The notes below the pieces were generated by a model. The model ran no database searches and had not been told where the DNA came from. It saw only the letters and a program-made list of their open reading frames with translations. A program made the translations under genes and the position numbers. From Sindora glabra (lineage: Eukaryota; Streptophyta; Magnoliopsida; Fabales; Fabaceae), in NCBI GenBank assembly GCA_020226215.1, contig CM035234.1, positions 17,698,713-17,762,712 on the forward strand: 64,000 nucleotides of DNA. The letters run 5' to 3'. Positions 51,913-64,000 of this stretch are shown piece by piece; within the stretch, counting starts at the first letter, position 1; each line of letters starts with the position of its first letter.

Positions 51913-54900
51913 ATTGATGTTGATGTGTAATATTATGTCTGGAACATTATGTTGGGAATGTTATAAAAATTTTAATGAAATTTAGAAGCCTTAAAGGGTA
52001 CCAAAACAATAATACATATAATGTAATTGGCAATAATATGATTGTAATTTCTTTAAAAAATGATTTGAATTTATAAAAAGGTTAATTATATTGGAATCAT
52101 ATGAAAAGATATTCATTAAAATTATATGTTTATATAATTGAATATGAAAAGGTTATATGTTACAACTTTGGATATAACATTACATGATCATGAATCATGA
52201 ATGATGCTTGAATTACAATTTGTTAAAAATTAAAAAAAAAGTGAGAGAAAGAAACCCAAATCATACATTAAAAATTCATAGAAAATAAAGAGAAACACTA
52301 AAAGAGAAAAATAAATAAACAAATGATTCCCATTAAGTAAAGTGTGGAGCTTGCCAACAAAATTTTCTCATGATTTACATCTTATTTATATAGGTACATT
52401 TGTTTTACCTAACAACAATAAGATTCCAAGTTCAACTTAAATTCAAATCGATGGAGAAGATAATTTTTTTTAGTATTAGTTTACTCAAATAATTATTCAT
52501 TTCATAAAATTACATCAATAGATAAATTTCTTTTGAGTTATTATCAGGAAGTTAAAAAAAATTATCTATTTTTTTAAGAAAAATTATTAAAAAATTCCAA
52601 ATAATTGATTTGTTAAATTCCAAGTTAAAACATATATTGTTAATTTGATTATGTTCAAATCAAATATCAAACATATTTTTGTTTTTGTTGTTGGTATCCG
52701 GCGGATAAGTATAAAATTTTTGGTTAACTTTTCTATGTTAATGTTGGATGGCTTCCATATTAATATTTCAATTTTAAAAAATTATCAAATTCAATATGCA
52801 TAAAAAGGATAATTCTTGAACATTAAATTTATTCAAATAATTATCTATTTCAATGTAAAATTATGAGTAGATAATTTTATTTTAAAAAAGAATTACCTAC
52901 TTCTACTAGTATTTAAAAAAATCACATTAAATCAAATTAAAGTTATAATATATCAAATCAAATTAAAATTTAAAAAATCAAGACATATTTATTTATGACA
53001 CTATAAGTATCCAAATAATATAAGTTCTGAGAGGGCATTTGTAAATAGAAAAAATATAAATAAATAATAAAAATAAAATAAAATTTATATTTATATTTAG
53101 TTGAGCTTGTATTTAATAAATGATTAATTATTTTTTTAAGTTCATCTTAATTCAACTTACTCAAGTAGCCTAAATCTTACTATTTAAACTCCTAAATATA
53201 TGGATTGAATTTTATGAATGTGGGTTAACTTGTTTGCATGTTGGGTAATGATTTGTTCCAATAAGCTTCCCAAAGTTTATAAATGGCAAAAGGATTCACT
53301 ATATTTGACAAGAAAAAAAAAAAGAAAAAACAAGAGCTTTGCAAGTAAAGAGAGAAAACTCTTAAATGCTTCCTTTTAGAACTCTTTTCAAACCTTCAAA
53401 CCTACTAAGAGGAAAAAAAAATATAAGTAACGAAAATAAAACCTCTCAATTACTTCGAGCAGAAGAGTCTTGTAACTCTTTCAAAAAAAAGGAAAAGAAA
53501 AAAGATATAAATCTTTTGTTACGAACGAGAATCTCAAATGCATTCTTTAGCAGTGTCTTTGAGTCTTCAAGAAGATCAGCAAAGCCTTTAAGAAGATATT
53601 TTCAAGTTCTTAAATTCAAGTTGAAGAAAGAGATTAATTAAGTCTAAGGCCTTCGTTTTCAATTTAAAAGTTATCAAGTTAATTAGAGAAGTGAAAAATA
53701 AACAATTCTTACAAATTGAGAAATCAAATATTGTTACTAATTTATGAATATTAGTGTATTTAATGCATGAAATTTTATGCAGAGTAGGAAAGATCTAGGC
53801 AAATTTTGCATGAAAATCATGCAAGAATAGCATAAATTAGAATTTGGTTAACTACTGAGTTAAATACAGGTTTGAATTGACTTGTGAATAGGCTTTAGGT
53901 TAAGAAGATGATAAATAGTGCACACTTTTCTATCCTATCCATGTGCTCGGCACATGCAACCCACATGCTATTGTATGGGTGGATTTTGATAGCAAAGATT
54001 ATACCATTGTACTATACTCTTGGAGCAATATTTAATAGGTAATTTTTTAGATTTTTTTAAAATATTATTTTTATTTTTATTTTATTTTAGTGTATAAATT
54101 GGCTTATTTTAAGTTGAAAAATTTTCCCATCTAACATCAGTTGTGTGAGCCATTTTCTATAATTTTGTAGCATTTTTAGAAATTAATTATATAATATAAT
54201 AATTTATTGAGCATTGTAACATTAATAAGAATTATAGAATACTCATATTATGCTACAAAAATTTTGTATAATTGCAAACCTGACTTTATGAAATTAGTTG
54301 CATAAAAGTTTAAAAAGAAAAATTATTTTTTTAAAGCATTTAAGGGAGTGATTATATTAATAATATTAAATATCTTCCAATGTTATATTATTAATACAAT
54401 ATGTTAGTAATAATATAAGTGTAGAGTTAGATATTATATTTTTAGAAAATTTTAAACACCCTACAATATTAAGTTTTTAGGAATATAATATTTAACTCTT
54501 GCATTATGTTGTAAAATTTTAATATAAAATATATAAATTCCAAGTGTATGAAAAAATTTGAAATTATTAATTTAAATTTATTCAATTATAATTGTTTTAT
54601 TTTTAAAATACCAATCAAATAATTTTGATTTAATGATTTTTAGAATTGTTACATCATTTTGATTTTTGAAAGGGCACCTTTTTTCTTCCCGCCTCCTGAA
54701 TATAGAATTCACCTACGTGAATTAAGTGAGCCATATGGGCTTATTTTGTATGGACTTGGGCTCGTATGGATCAGAATGCACAAATCGGCATTCTAACACA
54801 AGTTAAGAATGGGAAGCTTTATTGGCCCCGCACATAGATTGGGCTAACATTCAGAAAAACCCAAATTAGAAATAGCTCATTTATTACTTTGTAAATTGTA

Positions 54901-56099
54901 ACATTCAGTTGAGGGTTTTTTTCCCCTCTAATCTTGTGTAATGGATCAATTAAATAAGATTAAAAACATTACATTAAATTATATTAAGTAGGATTAAAAA
55001 GTATGCAAATACATAACGGTTAAAATGATGATTCAATGAAATATTTTATAATGAATGAGATGAAGAAGATACATAATTAAAAAATAATAATTATAAATTT
55101 TTAATAGAAGCAAATTTTTTTAATAATTTTTAAATAATATAGAAATAAAATATATAGACAAATAATAGTATAAATTTAATTCAGATAATGAATTAAATTT
55201 AAATTTAATATACGAATGATTAAAAATTTAATCAAAAACTAGTTCAATTATCCCTATACCCTATATACTCCAGGCTAACTCATAATCACAGAGACAAGTC
55301 TGCATGAATCTCAACTTGTATAAATAATTTTGAAGAAATCATATAATCAGTATTAAAAAATTCAGTTAACATTAAAGTAGTGTAGAAAGATCTTCTTATA
55401 TTAATTTAGTATTAATTTCAAAATTTTTATCTCAAATTAATAATGAAAGAATTTTTTTTATACCAATTTAGTACGTAAAAATCTTCCAAAAGATTACATT
55501 GATCTTCAATACTAATTTTGCCGTTAATCTATTTACATTAGCGTTAAAAAAAATCAAAGTAAAAATAAGAGTTTAATAGACTTATATATAAATTGGGCGA
55601 CCTGTCTGTCCCGAAAGGCTTGGCAAAAACAATATTGGATTTGTACTTATTTTTATAGTCTAAATATTTATAATTCTTTTTTTCATCTCTGTTAATATTT
55701 AAGTTAGGTGCGGATTATAATAATAGAAAATAGGTTGAATCAATACGGTCTAATTATATAAATTTTTTTAATAATATAATTATATATTAAAAAGTAATTA
55801 TATCTAATTATTTTAAATATAAAAATATTTAATTTAATATAATTGAATATTTTATTATTTTTTCAAATATATATTTTTGTATAAAAATTATTTTTTAAAA
55901 TAATAATAAAAATATTAGTAGTCAAATTTTTGGATTGAATTACAAATTATGCATAAATTTAATTGAGTTAAGCTGGTTTGAATTTTTAAAAAATTAAATG
56001 GGTCGAGTTTAGCTTTAAAATAATGAATTTGATGACCCAATCAACTAATATCTTTAGAGTTTAATCCATCACAAATTTCACAGTTAGTCGATGAAGTCG
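51913..56099. other. Intergenic AT-rich region before the ataxin-10-like gene
   Basis: No supported gene. 53,260-53,640 has TATAAATGG, a poly-purine run and a Lys/Arg/Ser-rich open frame (53,366-53,641, 91 codons) matching no known family; it may be part of an LTR. 54,660-54,960 is a mixed-composition patch with GGGCT-type motifs and no coding signal. Confidence 0.35.
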
Positions 56100-56652
56100 G
56101 CGGGCCTGAGCCCATTTTATGCTGATATGTACGGGGACCAAACCTAGCGGGAATCAAAGGGCACTTCCTCGTGAAAAATTCACATAGCCGGATGGGTTTT
56201 GAATATGTTTGAATATATTTTTAAATTGAAAGAAAATAAAAATTAAAGAGTAATTAATATTATAAATAAAAAATATTTTATTTAATTATAAAATTAAAGT
56301 TTAAATTAATAAAATAAATTTAAAAAATAATTAAAAATTATTTTTATTTTTCTTATTTTTAAATTATGTATTTAGAAAATAATTTTAAAAATAGATTATG
56401 AAATAAATTCTTCTACTTTTAAAAAAAATAAAAAAATATTTTTAAAATTAGATAACCCCATTTTGTTGCATTCACTGCGCCCGGGAGCTGGGTTGTAACT
56501 GTAACCTGGAACTATTCTTCGTTGAGGTATCGATATTCTTTCTGGGTCGTTGAATATTTTCCTATTCCTTCCTTTTTCTGTATCTGTTGCCAAGAAAACC
56601 GAAAATTTTCGTGTGTATCGGCCGGAAGGACACGACTTTCAGTTTCTTGATT
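56100..56652 (+). promoter_or_regulatory. Upstream region of the ataxin-10-like gene
   Basis: About 550 bp before the start codon. A GC-richer block at about 56,095-56,200 has GGGCCTGAGCCCA, which contains a site-II-like motif. An A/T tract follows to about 56,450, then a mixed-composition stretch (56,460-56,650) that is probably the 5' leader. I cannot place the transcription start. Confidence 0.35.
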
Positions 56653-58288
56653 ATGGGTGATACTGGTGCGCGATTTTTAGATTACCCCATATCAGAAGAT
56701 GCCCTAAAGTTACTGTTTGGGGCTTCAAACTCGTCCAACTTGGAAAAATCATTTGAAATTCTTATAGAGAAATCAAAATCTAACGTGGGTCGTTCTGAAC
56801 TCGCTACAAAAGGGGTTCTTTCTGCAGTTCTGGGGATAATTCAGTCTGTACCTTATACTTCGCATCAACAAGTTCTTTCACTGTGCTTGAGGCTCCTCAG
56901 GAATTTATGTGCGGGAGAAATTGCAAACCAGAACTCATTTGTTAAGCTTAATGGCATTGGTGTTTTGAGGGCGTTGGTGTGTTGTCCAGGCCTGAATCGT
57001 GGGTTGATTCGTACGGGGCTGCAGGTTTTGGCTAATGTTTCTTTGGCGGGAAAAGAACATCAGCTGGCTATCTGGGAAGGGTTTTACCCGCATGTTTTTG
57101 TATCTCTTGCAAGGCTGTGCAGTAAGGAGACTTGTGATCCGTTGTGTATGATAATTTATGCATGTATTGATGGAAATCCTGAATTTGTTAGTAAGCTGTG
57201 CAGTGATGCTGGGTGGCCTATTATGGAAGAAATTATACGGACTGCATCTTTCGGTAAGTGTTAAGATGTGTGTGTCTTTAAATCCCCCCCTTTGCTGTCA
57301 CTTTGACTTGGCTTTGAATGTGGTAGCACTGATTTTGTTCTCTCTCTCTCTCTTTCTCTTCCTCCCTTCTGGTTCACTGATTTCTAATGGATCAGCTGGT
57401 TTTCTAGAGGATTGGTTGAAGTTACTCGTTTCAAGAGTTTGCCTTGAAGAATCTCAATTGCCTGTGTTGTTTTCTAAGTTACAGATTGTGGCTGATTCTG
57501 AGAGTGAATGTACTAAAATTAGGGATGATCAGTTTTCATCTGAACAGGCATTTCTTATGCGAATGTCATCGGAAATAGTGAATGAACGTATTAGAGATAT
57601 TACAGTGGCAAACGATGTTGCATTGTTTGTTTTCGGTATATTTAAGAAGTCTATTGGGGATCTTGATCGTGTGCCTAGAGGCATACCTGGAATTCCTACT
57701 GGCTCCCCTGCTGTTGATGTTCTTGGATACTCCCTCACTATGTTGAGGGATATCTGTGCCCAAGATAATTTGACAGGTGATAAAGAGAAGAATGCAGAGG
57801 ATGTTGTTGATGTTCTATTGTCATATGGGCTTATAGAGTTGCTTTTATCTATTCTTTGTGACCTTGAGCCTCCGGCATTAATCAAGAAAGCAATGAAACA
57901 AACAGAGTCTCGACATGAAGCGGGTTCTTCATTTAAACCCTGTCCTTACAAGGGTTTTAGACGAGACGTTGTTTCTCTTATTGGCAATTGTGCATATAAG
58001 CGGAAGCATGCACAAGATGAAATAAGACAGAAGAATGGGATTCTATTGCTATTGCAGCAGTGTGTTACAGATGAAGATAATCCTTTCTTGAGAGAGTGGG
58101 GCATATGGGCTGTGAAGAATCTGTTGGAGGGAAATGAGGAGAACCAACGGGAAGTTTCTGAAATGCAGATTCAGGGACCAGTTGATTCTCCTGAAATCGC
58201 TGAGCTTGGTCTCCGAGTGGAAATTGATCAGAGAACTAGACGTCCGAAGCTTGTAAACATCCCAGCAACTGAAGCAAAATCCGCATAA
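56653..58288 (+). CDS. ATXN10: Ataxin-10-like armadillo-repeat protein, two exons
   Basis: Exons are 56,653-57,253 and 57,396-58,288, giving 497 residues. The donor is cg|GTAAGT. The acceptor is tcAG|CT after a pyrimidine-rich tract with a (TC)n run. The join is phase 1 and rebuilds an Ala codon followed by GFLEDW. The body is all-helical and Leu-rich, with armadillo-like segments such as LCLRLLRNLCAGE and LQVLANVSLAGKE. The C-terminal part (about residues 385-487) matches the conserved ataxin-10 domain: FRRDVVSLIGNCAYKRK, then REWGIWAVKNLLEGNEENQ. Plant members are about 475-500 residues, so this looks complete. The start is the first in-frame ATG (attATGG); the frame is open upstream only from a TTG. 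The plant role is poorly known; the Arabidopsis relative is listed among embryo-arrest (MEE) genes. It runs tail-to-tail with the phospholipase D gene. Confidence 0.92.
57254..57395 (+). other. Intron of the ataxin-10-like gene
   Basis: 142-bp GT-AG intron starting GTAAGT, with a CT-rich tract at about 57,335-57,366 that includes a (TC)n microsatellite. A second in-frame acceptor AG lies 12 nt downstream (57,406-57,407), so a tandem-acceptor isoform lacking four residues is possible. Confidence 0.85.
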
Positions 58289-59752
58289 CTTAGTTGCATG
58301 TAAACTGTTTCTTGGATCTATGAAGAAAATGCATGGAGGATTTCTTAATAGATAAAGAGTTCAGGTACATTCCTTTTGACCTTGTGATAGGCATGTAAAT
58401 TGGGTAAAAAACTAGTGGGCAATGTGAACAAGGTGGGTTGGACCTCTTTATCTAGAGCCTGTATTTTTTGCGGGTCTGCAGTCTTTTTTTTTTTTAATTT
58501 TTTTTAAATATTTTTCATAATTTTCCAAGTGTTTGAGAATTTTTTTAATTCAATTCAGTTCAATTCCTAATCTAATATCCGATAGTCTAATATAATTTTT
58601 TTATTCTTTTTTAATTAACCCGTTACACAAAATATATATAAAAGAAATCTAATTGCTTAATTACAACTTACAAACAAATAGATTTTTTTCCATCTAACTC
58701 AATCCAATATTTTTTAAAGGTATTTTCTTTCCTCATATTTAGAGTTCCATCTTGATCCTTGTGTATATACATTTTGTTATTTAATTACTTTTAGTAGTTA
58801 AAAAAGAAATTAATAATGTGGGCTGCCATGAGCACTCACGGGCTTAATAGATTTTTTCCGTATTTTTTGTGAGTTCATGTGGCTAAGCTTGCGCAGGTTC
58901 AGATCGCCCATGCTGTTGTAAATTTTTAACTTGTGAGGTTATATATAGTGTTGTTAAAGATGGAAGTCTAACTATTTAGAGATGGCAAACAACTTTGGAA
59001 TTTTTAGGAACTCAAGGAGTTTTGATTGGGAATTTTTTTTTTAATAGCTGTAATGCTTTTAGGAACTCAAAAAGTTTGATTGGGAATTTTTTTTTTTTAA
59101 TAGCTGTAATGTCTCAAATTGAAACTGAATTTTATTGGTCCTTGGAAGCTTATAATTAATCTGTAGTGAGAAATGACATGGGTATGTTGAAATTTGCAAT
59201 GTTTACTTGTTAGTGTTAGTGTGTGTAATTTGTAATTAGTTACAGACATTCAAAAAAAAAAAAAAGTAAAAGGAAAAAAAAAAAGATTCTAACCACAACT
59301 TAGATCTTGATGAAAATAATAAAAGGCTCATATTTAAAAAAGAAGAAGGTTGTATTGACACGCACTTATCCAATCTTATTATTAGAAGTTTGAAAACAAC
59401 CTTTTTGTATTTCTTTTTTTGGGTATTAGATGCCACTAAAATTTGTATAATAAAAATTGAATATTATGACTTTTGCATTAAACTTAAGAAAAAAGGACCC
59501 CTTCAGAGGTACACCATACCATAGTACAATCCAATAAGAAATATCATGAACAAATCTCAAACCTTTAATTTATCAGCAGAAGCCTTGATTTATAAAGTGC
59601 TCTAGCTAGTTCAATATACACAATCCAGATGAAATAGGACTTATTGTAACTTCTTTGTGGGTGGAGGGCAAGGGACTGTAACTATACATGTTATTTCAGC
59701 TATCATTCATTTCAAAACTGTAACTCTTGCTCCATTTTATAATTTACATCCA
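58289..59752. other. Intergenic region between convergent ataxin-10-like and PLD genes
   Basis: It should hold both 3' UTRs. 59,001-59,111 is a tandem duplication of a 55-bp unit (59,001-59,055 and 59,056-59,111), each copy with a T-run followed by AATAGCTGTAATG. The stretch 58,430-58,930 has GC-richer edges (GCGGGTCTGCAG and CACGGGCTTAA) around an A/T core and may be a small transposon relic. A-rich runs lie at 59,251-59,285. No gene recognised. Confidence 0.5.
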
Positions 59753-62700
59753 TCAAATTGTTAGATTCTCCTGAATGGCAAGAAATGATCCAACAATTTT
59801 GCCTCCGACATCTGGGAATTCAACTTGTTCGTCTAAGGGTTTAACCTTGCCCTTTCGATCGACTTCAACTGGATACTTGAGTAGGTGCCCTTTCATTTCT
59901 GTTATGTCATTTGCTGCAAACTGTCTCCAGTTCATTGCACCCATTGCTCTAACCCTTCTCACGCATTCAAGGCTCTCCGGTTGCAGAAAGCACTCTTCAA
60001 TCGTTCCTGTATGTTCTGCCCAAAGTGACATCCTATATCCATGGATCTACACACAGCATAGTTATAAGAGAATTCTAATTAATTTTCATTATGTGTTAAG
60101 GCACTACACACAGCATAGTTATAAGAGAATTCTAATTAATTTTCATTATGTGTTAAGGTACAACACAATGAGAATAGGGAAGGATTAAACACAACACACA
60201 TGCTATAATCCATATGTTTTGCAGATCCAACCAAAAGGCTCAAAAAGATGTCATTGCTTCTGATACAGTTGTTTTTCTTTTATATAACATGATGTTCAAA
60301 TGTATCTAAGAAATTTTCATTCGATTACTGATGATGTACTGATGGTCAGCTCTTCTGCCTGAAGAGCTTGAGTGAAAATTGCAATTTTGGTTCTATGGTT
60401 ATATATGGCTTTTTAAGAGGCCAGTTAAAAAAAAAAATTACCTGTCCACGTGGATAACACTGTTTTCTTGCCCAAGTATAATTAGGTTGGTAAGCTCCCA
60501 TTGCAATCTCAGTGTCCCTTGTTCCTTCCATAGAGCGCTGGTTGATGTTCGCAGACCCCAAGATTACATATTCATCATCAACTATCATGCCTTTTGAATG
60601 AACATAAATCATGAAACGTCGGCTTCTTCGGCTGTTTGCCTGAGAATGGACCACCAATATTACGATGTTACAAGATCACTGATCATATAGAGATTGCATG
60701 CTATAGAAAATATTATCAAGAATGTTTTAAAGAACTTGGTGAAATGTGAAAACTCCAATCCTACTCGTAGGCCATAGTAGTTAGATGGGAAAAAAAAAGT
60801 CGGCATTTAAAAATAGAATATCATCTTATCTCTCAGCACTTTGTCAAGTTATACGTGTCAAGGAGAAGTTTAGATGCCAACATCAGTAAACAAATATATC
60901 AGAAAGCAATTTCTTATTTACCATTAGTGCTAGAAAAATTTTTGCACCAGAAAAATTCATCTTTAAATATGGTAACAAATTTGGTAGAAGGAGACAGATG
61001 GGCAGAGAGGTAACATCTTACTTGTGGAGAATTTGCTGGGGGAGGGGGTCCGGCAGCTCCATTGTCATACCCGTCCAATATCTCTCGATTGCCTAGGCAG
61101 AAGAAGTTCAAGTAGTCTTGCGGACAGAAAGCCTCCTCGAGCCCCATCTCATCCAAAGCCTTGTAAATTGTCTCATACATCATTTGCATTGTTTTGTTCT
61201 GAAATAATCAAACAATAATTCTAGATTAACAAATGCAATAACACAGGAGTTCTTGATAAGCGACTCCCAATCCAAACACTCCTTTGACAGGTCACGGCAG
61301 TCTCTGACTTCTGGAATAACTTCATGAATTAAAAATGAACATAAGTATCTCTAAGGCCAAACGTCACATCCTACAAGCACTTAAATGTTATGCCAGCTTC
61401 ACACAACTATCCATTTCTTTTCTTGTGATGAGTAGAGAAATCACCATGTCGACTGGGGGTTTGAGAATTGAAACAACAGCTAGATAGTATAAATTAAGAT
61501 AGGTTTTCATTCAAACTTCACCATTAAATTACAAGGTCATACTTAAAAGAGCGTGAATTCCCCTTGAAAGAATTCATTTTGAAGTATATTAACCACATGG
61601 TCAGTGGAATTATTTTTTTCAATGCAATGTCATTTTTATTTATTTATTGAAACTGAGGAAGGAGTTGATGGGGAGACAGACAACCATAAAGTTTATCCTT
61701 GAATTTCAGACCAATATTTCTGGCTGACTAGATTACTGACTCAAATAAAACATAGATGTAGCTATCTCTATCTTCTATCCAATTGTTAAAACCTCAAGCT
61801 ATCAAGAAGCCCTTCCAGTAGAACCATATGAACTTAAAATCTTAAAATATGTCATTGCTGGATACAATTTTTGGTTTTAATATTATGAATTGGAGCCTAC
61901 CTGCCAAAATAGAATTCTCTGTGTGGCAGCCCCTGTTGGAACCCCCTCTGGCCACATTGGAATAACAATATACACAGCGAATCTCTCATTTGCACGTATC
62001 TTGTCAGCAATCTTTAGGGCAATTTCCATTGGAATCAAATTATTAGCACCTGCAGAAGCATAGAATATATGATTTAATTTCAGAATAGGTTTTTCTTTAA
62101 AAAAAAAAAAAAAGTCTATTGGAACCTTATTGCCCTCATTAATGCCACATTTTTATTCTGTTGAGTGAAAAGAACATCAGAAAGACAGTTAGAAAATAAT
62201 TGATGAACTTTAAAATATATAGTAACATTTTTCAAAGTCCATTTACAGTCTTTTACATCTTTTTATCCTCAATTAATTGGGTACAGAAAGAATTTAAATT
62301 TCAATGACCTTTGTCTCAAGCATAAGAAAAATGACCTAGCAACCATGACATACTGATCTGATTTTCAGTGCTTTTAATGTATATATAATGCCTTGCTATG
62401 GGATATCAAAGATTTGAAATAGAGGTTTCTTTTTAAAGTTAAAAAAAAAAAAATTGGTTAATCACCAACTAGTTAGGATTGATTTTCCATATTGGATTTT
62501 TGATTTGGATGTTTCACCCTTACAAAAGCTGATATACAATGTTCGTTTATGTTCAGAAACCTCCAGGACATTATAGCATTGCTTATGCTTAAAGAGAGAT
62601 TCCTCACCGAGGTCTCTATGTTGATCCCAATTGAATGAAGATCCGATAAAATATTGATTCTCTATGTAAATGTAATGTTGTGCAGCACGAATGGCCTTTA

Positions 62701-64000
62701 CATATGCTGTATGTATGCTCATATCAATCAGTACATTTTTCCCACATACTAGGTTCTGTAAAACGTCAAAACACAGTAAAATTCAGCTTCCATATTGTCA
62801 CGCACAAGATATCTCCACAAATGATAAATTGACATCAAGAAAGAATAAGTGAAATGGAAACATTTAAAACTTTCAGTCACCATTTTTGTTGCATCTTTTG
62901 GATCTTTTGGAAATCCCTTAACAGAATTTGAATCAATCGAACGAAATATCTGAATTCCAAAGTAAACAGAAAGAATAATATCTTAGTGTGTGTAACAAAG
63001 CAATCACACTTAAATATATAAGCTATCTACTTGACATTTTATCTGGTTACCTGGACATGCCAAGTTTCAGGATCATTCTCACTAGAACTGGAAGCTTCAG
63101 ACATACTAATGATGTCTGGAACTCTTTCCAGTCTAAGCAAAGCATCATCATATGATGTTGACATTTTCAACTTCTTTATGCCCCGAGGTTTTGCAGCTTT
63201 ATACCAGCGCTCCTCAAAGTTGGTCAGAACATCATATGCTGCGGGGCCATCAATTTTAGAATGCAAGTCATGCCAAGGTTCCCGTGGACATCCCCCAATA
63301 TTACCCTGTCATTTTGTAAACAAAATAGTTTGTTTGCATCAAATACATTATTTGAATTGAAGCTTGTTGATTCCAAGCTATAGATTCCACCATGATTTTA
63401 AATTGCTTGAATTCTAAAAATTGGAGAAATTTGCCAGAATAAACTTGTAGTTTTTACAGGAAAAGTTTACACAATAAGTGTGCACAATTGTTAATTGCAC
63501 AAATTTCTAAACCAGATGCATAGAAGGACTAGTAGAAACAACTGCCACTCTTTCGTCAGTCTTCCAGTTTTCATAGTATTTGAAATAGGTTAAACATTAT
63601 AACTAACAATTTTAATTTCCTAAGTCACATGCACACAATGCCATTATTGATGGACACATTTTCTTCATATTTCCCTTGCCAAGAATAGAGAAAAAATAAC
63701 CTCTTAATTATAAAATTCTGACTTCTTACAGAATTGTGGTAGTTTCAAATTACAGCCTTTTATAACTTGTTTTACAATGCTTCTGTTCAGCACTTGTATC
63801 ACACTAATGAATTGTTCAGCAACATACTAGCAACAATAGCTAGTATTGATCAGGAAATTATATTGCATGTGAGGATAAGAGATTACTGTGAAAGTGGGGT
63901 TGTGGAAGTCATCCTTATGTAATGTCTGGAGTGTCCTAAATAGAGGATGGTTGGGAGTATCATATCGTCCGTCACACAAATCAAGTCCACCAACAAATGC
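59753..64000 (-). CDS. PLDBETA1: Phospholipase D, beta/gamma class (C-terminal 467 residues; 5' part off the window)
   Basis: Hydrolyses membrane phospholipids to phosphatidic acid; beta/gamma plant PLDs are C2-domain enzymes needing Ca2+ and phosphoinositides. Coding exons on the - strand, in transcript order: >64,000-63,887, 63,305-63,051, 62,949-62,881, 62,755-62,608, 62,049-61,901, 61,198-61,022, 60,639-60,442, 60,046-59,753. All junctions are GT-AG and the frame stays open (1,404 nt). Motifs in order: AFVGGLDLCDGRYDTP (just after the off-window first HKD), IFRSIDSNSVKGFPKDP, IYIENQYFIGSSFNW, ANNLIPMEIALKIADKIRA, the second catalytic HKD HSKGMIVD (60,600-60,577), GSANINQRSMEGTRDTEIAMG, and the C-terminus VGSFLAIQENLTI. 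This ending and NDPETWHVQIFRSIDSNS point to beta/gamma rather than alpha or delta. The C2 domain and first HKD lie beyond 64,000. No break is seen. Confidence 0.95.
60047..60160 (-). repeat. 57-bp tandem duplication spanning a splice acceptor in the PLD gene
   Basis: Two nearly identical 57-bp units, 60,047-60,103 and 60,104-60,160, differing by about one base, in the last intron. Read on the gene strand, the inner unit ends with the real acceptor (tgtgtAG before ATCCATGG). The outer unit therefore supplies an identical acceptor 57 nt upstream. Using that copy would add an in-frame stop after four codons. Confidence 0.9.

Noticed and set aside
56587..56652. N-terminal extension of the ataxin-10-like protein
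   Set aside because: It would start at TTG; the first ATG in frame is 56,653.
57158..57395. Single-exon reading of the ataxin-10-like C-terminal frame from 57,158
   Set aside because: The upstream part is the wrong frame of exon 1 plus the intron; the GT-AG join restores one continuous protein.
59236..59436. 66-codon frame between the two convergent genes
   Set aside because: Runs through A-rich low-complexity DNA in probable 3' UTR or intergenic sequence, with no family match.

Overview
The window is AT-rich nuclear DNA from a flowering plant, most likely a eudicot. Three protein genes have plant-specific architecture: an intronless class I TCP transcription factor, an ataxin-10-like armadillo protein, and a C2-type phospholipase D of the beta/gamma class. 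They sit among decayed LTR retrotransposons, a LINE fossil and many short palindromic elements. The genus cannot be told from the sequence. I see no bacterial genes, CRISPR array, organelle insert or convincing tRNA gene.

Layout. 1-14,098 is one old LTR retrotransposon on the + strand: a partial 5' LTR (1-1,422), a primer-binding-like site, an unreadable interior and a full 3' LTR (about 11,928-14,098). Two solo LTRs of another family, both on the - strand and both with perfect 5-bp target duplications, are nested in it (1,622-3,637 and 5,379-7,610). 17,095-21,608 is a Ty3/gypsy-type remnant on the - strand (LTR, gag, protease, start of reverse transcriptase), split by a 531-bp inverted-repeat element. 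21.6-29.9 kb is AT-rich intergenic DNA with tandem duplications, foldback elements and a (TA)50 microsatellite.

29.9-32.1 kb is a GC-rich island holding the TCP gene (30,305-31,435, +). Its downstream flank carries an unusual cluster of the DNA motif that class I TCP proteins bind. 32-56 kb is repeat-rich intergenic DNA: several long-TIR foldback elements, a LINE fossil (39.3-42.2 kb), a second TCP-box cluster (43.77-44.08 kb) and a probable solo LTR (50,012-51,907).

56.65-58.29 kb is the two-exon ataxin-10-like gene (+). Facing it tail-to-tail, 59,753 to the right edge is the 3' part of the phospholipase D gene (-): eight exons carrying the second HKD catalytic motif, with the C2 domain and first HKD motif beyond the window.

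The three genes have unrelated jobs (transcription control, an armadillo-repeat protein of unclear plant role, and membrane phospholipid signalling) and nothing suggests a cluster. I found no convincing new biological system. The best leads are the two TCP-box clusters, the nested transposon stratigraphy with readable target duplications, a family of long-inverted-repeat elements, and a duplicated splice acceptor in the phospholipase D gene.
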